From contig JASHYY010000229.1 of the NCBI GenBank assembly GCA_030042815.1, forward strand, positions 1 through 8,981: DNA of 8,981 bases. The letters run 5' to 3'. The stretch's first letter is position 1; each line of letters begins with the position of its first letter. The position numbers were made by a program, and so were the translations under genes. This document shows positions 5,739-8,981 of the stretch, piece after piece. Below the pieces are notes generated by a model. That model was not told the origin of the DNA. It made no database searches and saw only the letters and a program-made list of their open reading frames with translations. This stretch comes from Thermoplasmata archaeon (GTDB lineage: Archaea; Thermoplasmatota; Thermoplasmata; Lutacidiplasmatales; UBA184).

Positions 5739-6695
5739 TCATCGGACGGACCCCGGCGCCGGTTCCGCCCGGGCCGGACCGCGAGTACGGGCGACCCCGG
5801 ACGCGGCGATCGCGGGGCCCTCCAGGAGGCCCAGCGCGACGAGGACGACGCCGAGTCCCAAGAGCTCGTACGCCTGGAACGCCTCGCCGAGGACGAGCAC
5901 CCCGACCGCGAGGGCCACGACCGGATTGATGAACGTCACGACGTTCGCCCGAACCGGTCCGTCCCGGCGAACGAGCTCGAAGAAGATCAGGTAACCGAGC
6001 GCGAGCGTGCCCAGCCCGACGAACAGCACGGAAGCGGCCACCGCCGCCGTGGCCGGGAAGGCGTAACTGCGCGCAACGAGCGGCAGGACCACGAGACCCG
6101 CCGCGCCCGCGCCGAGCAGTTCGAAGGTGAGGCCCCACCGCCCTTCCCCGCCCGGCTTCGCACGAGCGAAGACGACCGCTCCGGTACCCTGGCAGACCGC
6201 CCCGAGGGCGAAGGCCGGTATCGCCCAGGCGTTCGAAAGAACGCTCGTCCCGACGGTAGTCAGCGCGAGCAGGATCACTCCGAGGAGCCCGATCGCGAGG
6301 GCCGCCCGCTGGAGCCAGGAGAGCTGGAGCCGCGAGCCGATCAACCCGGAGGCCACGACGCTCACGAGCGGACTCGTCGCGTAGACGATCGCCGCCGCGC
6401 CGCCGGTGGCATACTGTTCGCCCCAGAACAGCGGCAGGTTGATCCCACCGATCAGGAGCGCGCCGACCGCCGCCGAGACCCCGAGCTCGCGGCGCCCGGG
6501 CCACATCGCCCGGGTCGCCGCCGCGAGGACGGCCACGGCCCCGGCGGCCAGCAGCAGGTCGACCGTGACGAGAAGGAACGGGTCCGCTCCGGCCGCGATA
6601 CCCAGCCGGGCCATCGGGAACGTGGCTCCCCAGATCAGACCGAGGACGCCGAGCAGCAGGAGCGACATCCAGCCTCCGGCCGACGAATCGGACAT
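5739..6695 (-). CDS. EamA/DMT superfamily transporter, 318 aa
   Basis: An integral membrane permease of the drug/metabolite transporter superfamily, with ten predicted helices arranged as two EamA repeats. Family members usually export amino acids, metabolites or drugs, but the substrate cannot be read from sequence. Repeat one spans about 11-145, with LIWGATFPMARLG (20-32) at its start and ATSPLVSVVASGLIG (106-120) at its fourth helix. Repeat two spans about 157-292 and contains the matching FINPVVALAVGVLVLGE (255-271). The length is normal for the family. The C-terminal 25 residues are a polar tail. Translation from the ATG at 6695 is supported by GGAGG five bases upstream and a TATA-like element about 37 bases upstream. 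The adjacent acetyltransferase on the other strand could share a detoxification theme, but nothing demonstrates this. Confidence 0.93.
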   Translation of the reverse strand: MSDSSAGGWMSLLLLGVLGLIWGATFPMARLGIAAGADPFLLVTVDLLLAAGAVAVLAAATRAMWPGRRELGVSAAVGALLIGGINLPLFWGEQYATGGAAAIVYATSPLVSVVASGLIGSRLQLSWLQRAALAIGLLGVILLALTTVGTSVLSNAWAIPAFALGAVCQGTGAVVFARAKPGGEGRWGLTFELLGAGAAGLVVLPLVARSYAFPATAAVAASVLFVGLGTLALGYLIFFELVRRDGPVRANVVTFINPVVALAVGVLVLGEAFQAYELLGLGVVLVALGLLEGPAIAASGVARTRGPARAEPAPGSVR

Positions 6696-6704
6696 CGATG
6701 CCTC

Positions 6705-6720
6705 CGAGGTTTTGACCTCG
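6705..6720. promoter_or_regulatory. Palindrome at the expected start of transcription of the exporter gene
   Basis: The arms CGAGGT (6705-6710) and ACCTCG (6715-6720) enclose TTTG. The palindrome lies between the exporter's TATA-like element and its Shine-Dalgarno sequence, touching the latter. It therefore falls where transcription should begin, the usual place for an archaeal repressor operator. If transcribed, it could instead form a hairpin next to the ribosome site. Confidence 0.35.
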
Positions 6721-6727
6721 CCCGAGC

Positions 6728-6736
6728 GTTTTCAAC
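6728..6736 (-). promoter_or_regulatory. TATA-like element for the exporter gene
   Basis: The minus strand reads GTTGAAAAC, the most AT-rich stretch upstream of the ATG at 6695. It is centred about 37 bases away, in line with other promoters here. Confidence 0.4.
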
Positions 6737-6769
6737 GTGATGTGCGGTCGAATCCACCCGTTTCGCCCC

Positions 6770-6786
6770 GTGCGATTTCGTCGCAC
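6770..6786. repeat. Perfect inverted repeat between the PH-like gene and the exporter gene
   Basis: The arms GTGCGA (6770-6775) and TCGCAC (6781-6786) enclose TTTCG. Two more G-C pairs form if an AC bulge is allowed. The repeat lies downstream of the PH-like gene's stop and upstream of the exporter's promoter, so it could be a transcript-end hairpin (no T-run follows) or a distal operator. Confidence 0.3.
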
Positions 6787-6814
6787 ACGGACGCCCCCTA
6801 CGGGGAGAATTCCG

Positions 6815-7216
6815 TCAGAGAAGGGGGAGACCGAGCTCCGATCGGCGGGCCCGACGGGCCGTCTCGATCGTTTCCACCACGGGGGCGGACGGGGTCTCGC
6901 GGTTCAACCGGAAGCCCCGGCCGTCGACCGCGAGTCCCGGGATCTCGATCCGGTCCCCGTACCCGATCTTGAGCTCGTACCGGCGGCCCGTCACCTCGCG
7001 GATTTTCTCGAGCCGCCAAGAGACCTGCGGGGGTTTCTCGAGGCGACCTCCGCCGAGCAACCCCCGCCGCCGGAAGAACGAGAGCCGTCGGGTGGTGAGA
7101 ACCAGCTGTCCGGGCCGGTCGGACCCGTCGGGCCCGACCGCGGGTTCGACCGGCCAAGCGGCGACCCCTCGCTCCCCGCGTTCAAGCTCGAAGTCGTCGC
7201 CCGGAGCCGCGCCCAT
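6815..7216 (-). CDS. PH/GRAM-like domain protein, 133 aa
   Basis: The residue pattern fits a small PH-like beta-barrel. GERGVAAWPV (14-23) leads in. GQLVLTTRRLSFFRRRGLLGG (36-56) matches the 'reports a value, then L-x-x-T-x-x-R-L-x-F' pattern of bacterial and archaeal PH/GRAM-like proteins. WRLEKIREVTGRRYELKIGYGDRIEIPG (67-94) supplies the alternating strands. A closing helix SAPVVETIETARRARR (110-125) caps the barrel. The role is unknown; such domains bind proteins or lipids. The frame is open upstream without a stop, but upstream codons have no domain character and the ATG at 7216 is the only sensible start. The TATA-like TTCAAG about 31 bases upstream is weak. It is divergent from the small DUF3303-like gene and lies upstream of the exporter gene on the same strand, but the exporter has its own promoter elements. 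Confidence 0.75.
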   Translation of the reverse strand: MGAAPGDDFELERGERGVAAWPVEPAVGPDGSDRPGQLVLTTRRLSFFRRRGLLGGGRLEKPPQVSWRLEKIREVTGRRYELKIGYGDRIEIPGLAVDGRGFRLNRETPSAPVVETIETARRARRSELGLPLL

Positions 7217-7317
7217 CGCGGGCGTCCGGACGGCGGCGGGGTCACTTGAACCTCGCGCTCCGCCCGGAACCGGGGCGACCGGAGGGCGTGAACTGGGGTT
7301 GACACCGGCGCTTTCTG

Positions 7318-7345
7318 CTCGACTCTCCGGTCTCGGGTCGAGGGG
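7318..7345 (+). promoter_or_regulatory. Inverted repeat overlapping a Shine-Dalgarno sequence
   Basis: CTCGAC (7318-7323) can pair with GTCGAG (7337-7342), and an inner CCG/CGG pair adds to the stem. The right arm overlaps GAGGGG (7340-7345), the Shine-Dalgarno sequence of the GTG start at 7349. If the transcript starts far enough upstream it could mask the ribosome site. If the transcript starts near 7337 it could only act as DNA. Confidence 0.28.
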
Positions 7346-7348
7346 CCC

Positions 7349-7657
7349 GTGACTCACTTCGTGATGATCTCGCGCCACACCGCCGAGAGCTGCCCGATGA
7401 ACAACGGCAAGACCCGCCAGATCGCCCTCGAGGCGATGGCCGCGCTTCCCGAAGCGGCCAAGAAGTTCGGCATCACGGTCATCGGGAGCTGGTCGATCAC
7501 GCCGGAACACCTCGTCATCCAGGTCTTCGACGCGGTGAACCTCGATTCGGTCCTGAAGTTCTCGATGGAGCCGAGCCTGCTTAAGTGGTGGAGCTTCAAC
7601 ACCACCGAGATCAAGGCCGCCACCACGTTCGAGGAGACGATCCGCCTCCTGCAGTAG
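7349..7657 (+). CDS. Small DUF3303-like alpha/beta (dimeric ferredoxin-like fold) protein, 102 aa
   Basis: A short conserved-looking protein of the DUF3303/Dabb-like type, probably a ferredoxin-like alpha+beta dimer. FVMISRHTAESCPMNN (4-19) is the first strand and loop. A helix follows, IALEAMAALPEAAKKFGI (25-42). VIGSWSITPEHLVIQVFDA (44-62) gives the second and third strands. LDSVLKFSMEPSLLKWWSFNTTEIKAA (65-91) is the second helix and last strand. The function is not known; relatives are annotated only by domain. The GTG at 7349 places THFVMI at the N-terminus, as expected for the first strand, and GAGGGG lies a few bases upstream. The in-frame ATG at 7364 would cut that strand. Low-GC-type residues (Lys, Asn, Ile, Phe) are more frequent here than in its neighbours, consistent with a well-packed conserved core. 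Confidence 0.85.
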   Translation: MTHFVMISRHTAESCPMNNGKTRQIALEAMAALPEAAKKFGITVIGSWSITPEHLVIQVFDAVNLDSVLKFSMEPSLLKWWSFNTTEIKAATTFEETIRLLQ

Positions 7658-7702
7658 CGGGGGGGCCGTGGGGGCCCGCCGGGGTCCGCCCTCCGCGTTT
7701 TC

Positions 7703-7727
7703 GGGAGTCCACCCACTCCCTTTTGGG
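7703..7727 (+). promoter_or_regulatory. Hairpin followed by TTTT: terminator and/or promoter of the zinc-finger gene
   Basis: GGGAGT (7703-7708) and ACTCCC (7715-7720) form perfect six-base arms around CCACCC and run directly into TTTT (7721-7724), a terminator-like form about 45 bases after the previous stop codon. TTTT is also the only AT-rich stretch at the usual distance (about 44 bases) from the ATG at 7766, so it may be the TATA element of the zinc-finger gene with the palindrome lying on its upstream flank. Confidence 0.45.
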
Positions 7728-7765
7728 CGAGGAGTCGTTGGCCTGAGAGAGGGGAAGTCCGTCCG

Positions 7766-7987
7766 ATGCCGTACGTAGAGTACGACGAGGTCGAGGCGAT
7801 CTGCTCCGATTGTGGCCGGGTGTTCCGCTCGGAGGAGGCGCTCGCCGACCACCGGGCGGAGGCCCACTCCGGTCAAGAAGGTTCCTCCGCGCCCCCGGTC
7901 GCGACGATCCGCTGCTCGCTCTGTCAAAAGAAGTTCCGTTCGGCCCCCGCGCTGCGGGAACACAACGCGAAAGCCCATACGAGCTGA
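7766..7987 (+). CDS. Small two-finger C2H2 zinc-finger protein, 73 aa
   Basis: Two complete classical C2H2 fingers fill the protein. Finger one uses C13, C16, H29 and H34; finger two uses C50, C53, H66 and H71. Both have the spacing C-x2-C-x12-H-x4-H with the hydrophobic core residues in place (F20/L26 and F57/L63). A 15-residue polar linker joins them. Small C2H2 proteins like this are known in archaea, and they bind nucleic acid or protein, but no target is visible. The N-terminal 12 residues are acidic (EYDEVEA). The ATG at 7766 is preceded by GAGAGGGG about 11 bases away and by the TTTT element 44 bases away. The next gene begins 59 bases downstream and has its own TATA-like box. Confidence 0.93.
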   Translation: MPYVEYDEVEAICSDCGRVFRSEEALADHRAEAHSGQEGSSAPPVATIRCSLCQKKFRSAPALREHNAKAHTS

Positions 7988-8007
7988 AATCGGCCGGCAG
8001 CGCCCGG

Positions 8008-8016
8008 CATTATGTA
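8008..8016 (+). promoter_or_regulatory. TATA-like box for the VOC-family gene
   Basis: CATTATGTA is an AT-rich island in GC-rich DNA, centred about 35 bases upstream of the ATG at 8047. Confidence 0.5.
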
Positions 8017-8046
8017 GACGTCCTCCCTACCGCGCGCGAGGTCCGG

Positions 8047-8598
8047 ATGCCGCGCTCCCGGTCCGCTCCGCGGCGCAAGCGCGCGCGCTCTCGCGGCCCA
8101 GCCCCCGTCCCGGCAGGATACCCTACGCTGATCCCGTACCTCGCGGTCTCGGGGGGCACGGCAGCGATCGAATTCTACAAGAAGGCGTTCGGGGCGAGAG
8201 AGCTCCAGCGCCAGACCACGCCCGACGGGAAACTGATCCACGGCCGGCTCAAGATCGGGTCCTCGCTCCTGATGCTGTCGGATGTCTTTCCGGGGGCCGG
8301 GCTCGCTTCGCCCGCGACCGTAGGGACGACCACGGTCACGCTTCATCTGTACACTCCCAACGTGGACGCGGTGTGGGACCGGGCGGTCGCCGCCGGCGCC
8401 AAGGTGACGATGCCGCTCGAGAACCAGTACTGGGGCGAGCGGTACGGCCATCTCCTCGACCCGTTCGGCCACCACTGGTCGCTCTCGATGCGCGTGCGGA
8501 TGTCGAACGCGGAGAAGGCTCGCAAGCGCGCCGAGGCCGAGGCCGCGTTCGCGCGGGGAGAGCATCCGTCGCGCGAGCCGCCCGACGTCGACGTATAG
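8047..8598 (+). CDS. PhnB-like VOC (glyoxalase/bleomycin-resistance fold) protein, 183 aa
   Basis: A single VOC domain of the PhnB-like/glyoxalase group lies at about 25-150. Landmarks are TLIPYLAVSGGTAAIEFYKKAFGA (27-50 region), DGKLIHGRLKIGSSLLMLSD (60-79), VTLHLYTPNVDAVWDRAVAAGAKVTMP (97-123) and QYWGERYGHLLDPFGHHWSLS (127-147), the last being the group's most typical signature. His65 and Glu/His residues in the last block could be metal ligands. Characterised PhnB-like relatives are few, so the substrate is unknown. Residues 1-20 are an unusual Arg/Ser-rich basic extension ahead of the domain. The C-terminus continues into a charged helix, EKARKRAEAEAAFARGE (156-172), seen in other members. 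The ATG at 8047 has GAGGT four bases upstream and a TATA-like box 35 bases upstream. Confidence 0.93.
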   Translation: MPRSRSAPRRKRARSRGPAPVPAGYPTLIPYLAVSGGTAAIEFYKKAFGARELQRQTTPDGKLIHGRLKIGSSLLMLSDVFPGAGLASPATVGTTTVTLHLYTPNVDAVWDRAVAAGAKVTMPLENQYWGERYGHLLDPFGHHWSLSMRVRMSNAEKARKRAEAEAAFARGEHPSREPPDVDV

Positions 8599-8651
8599 GC
8601 CGGGGTCGCCGTCGCGCATCCCCACCGCTCTCTCCCCCGACCGCGCGCATC

Positions 8652-8661
8652 GATTGAAGTA
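8652..8661 (+). promoter_or_regulatory. TATA-like element for the right-edge gene
   Basis: GATTGAAGTA is the only AT-rich stretch between the VOC gene and the GTG at 8691, about 35-38 bases upstream of it. It supports a real gene starting there. Confidence 0.35.
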
Positions 8662-8690
8662 CTGTTGCGGCCCTTGCGGCGGGCAGGCCG

Positions 8691-8981
8691 GTGGTGCCGC
8701 CGTCGTTCGATTCGAGCGAGGAACCGGGGCGAGCCGTCGGAGCCTGCCGTCTCGAGGTCACGGCCGTCCTCGAGGAGACCACGCACGTCGCCGCGCTCGG
8801 CTGGCGCCTCTGGGTCGACGGGACCCCGCAGCCGGCGCGAGCGCGTCCGCGTCGCTACGGGCGTACCCGCATCGCCGCCGAAATCGCCGCCCTCGGCCTC
8901 GGGCTCCGGGAAGTGGGTCCCGCGGGTTGCGCGGAGCTACTCGTCGCGGTGGCGGACCCCCGGCTCGTCGGACTGCTCACC
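8691..8981 (+). CDS. Partial protein, possibly RNase H-like fold, cut by the window end
   Basis: The reading frame is open for 97 codons to the window end from tandem GTG codons at 8691 and 8694. No in-frame ATG exists before them, and an in-frame stop lies at 8655. The N-terminal 10 residues are variable. CRLEVTAVLEE is followed by AALGWRLWVDG, two strands; then TRIAAEIAALGLGLREVG and AELLVAVADPRLVGLL. This order of strands, a helix starting with Ala-Glu, then a strand ending in Asp followed by a short helix, is that of the RNase HI fold: the Glu in AEI and the Asp in ADPRLV would match two catalytic acids. The first catalytic Asp is not evident, so it may be inactive or a different protein. 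The rest of the gene is outside the window. Confidence 0.55.
   Translation, partial: MVPPSFDSSEEPGRAVGACRLEVTAVLEETTHVAALGWRLWVDGTPQPARARPRRYGRTRIAAEIAALGLGLREVGPAGCAELLVAVADPRLVGLLT

Noticed and set aside
6794..6805. CCCC-TAC-GGGG mini-hairpin after the PH-like gene as terminator
   Set aside because: The loop is tight, the stem only four bases, and no T-run follows on the minus strand.
6815..7978. Extended minus-strand frame upstream of the PH-like protein
   Set aside because: It runs antisense to two convincing plus-strand genes and has no domain character beyond residue 133 from the stop.
8700..8720. TTCGATTC resembling a tRNA T-loop
   Set aside because: No cloverleaf stems around it, and it lies inside an open reading frame.

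Overview
The window is very GC-rich and tightly packed. It looks like chromosome from an uncultured high-GC archaeon, most likely of the Thermoplasmata/Thermoplasmatota. This assignment is an inference, not a marker-gene result. Its grounds are: AT-rich TATA-like boxes about 35-48 bases ahead of many start codons; a RAD55/KaiC-type ATPase next to a bacterioopsin-activator-like (HTH_10) regulator; a small two-finger C2H2 protein; and several small archaeal-style proteins. I see no rRNA, tRNA, CRISPR array, insertion sequence or phage gene, and no gene-free stretch over 300 bases.

Left part (1-1784). A putative HExxH zinc metallopeptidase (minus) is divergent from a small cysteine-rich putative metal-binding protein (plus). 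The latter is followed by a GNAT acetyltransferase with no clear promoter of its own, so the two probably share a transcript.

Central part (1785-4973, all minus). Reading in transcription order: a 500-residue RAD55/KaiC-like ATPase with a complete N-terminal P-loop half and an apparently degenerate C-terminal half; then a regulator with a C-terminal HTH_10 DNA-binding domain; then a 236-residue protein that looks like a stand-alone degenerate P-loop domain. A GC hairpin plus T6 lies between the ATPase and the regulator. Palindromes sit next to the promoters of the ATPase and of the 236-residue gene. This is the best candidate for an undescribed system: an ATPase-plus-regulator switch with a possible non-catalytic partner, comparable in parts (not in demonstrated function) to GvpD/GvpE.

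Right part (5190-8981). A second GNAT acetyltransferase (plus) converges, three bases apart, on a ten-helix EamA/DMT exporter (minus). Upstream of the exporter is a PH/GRAM-like domain protein (minus). Then come four plus-strand genes: a small DUF3303-like alpha/beta protein, the two-finger C2H2 protein, a PhnB-like VOC protein, and at the right edge the start of a possible RNase H-fold protein cut by the window.

Most genes are singletons with their own TATA-like element and short leader. Short palindromes at promoters recur, but six-base arms are common by chance in DNA this GC-rich, so each is only a candidate.
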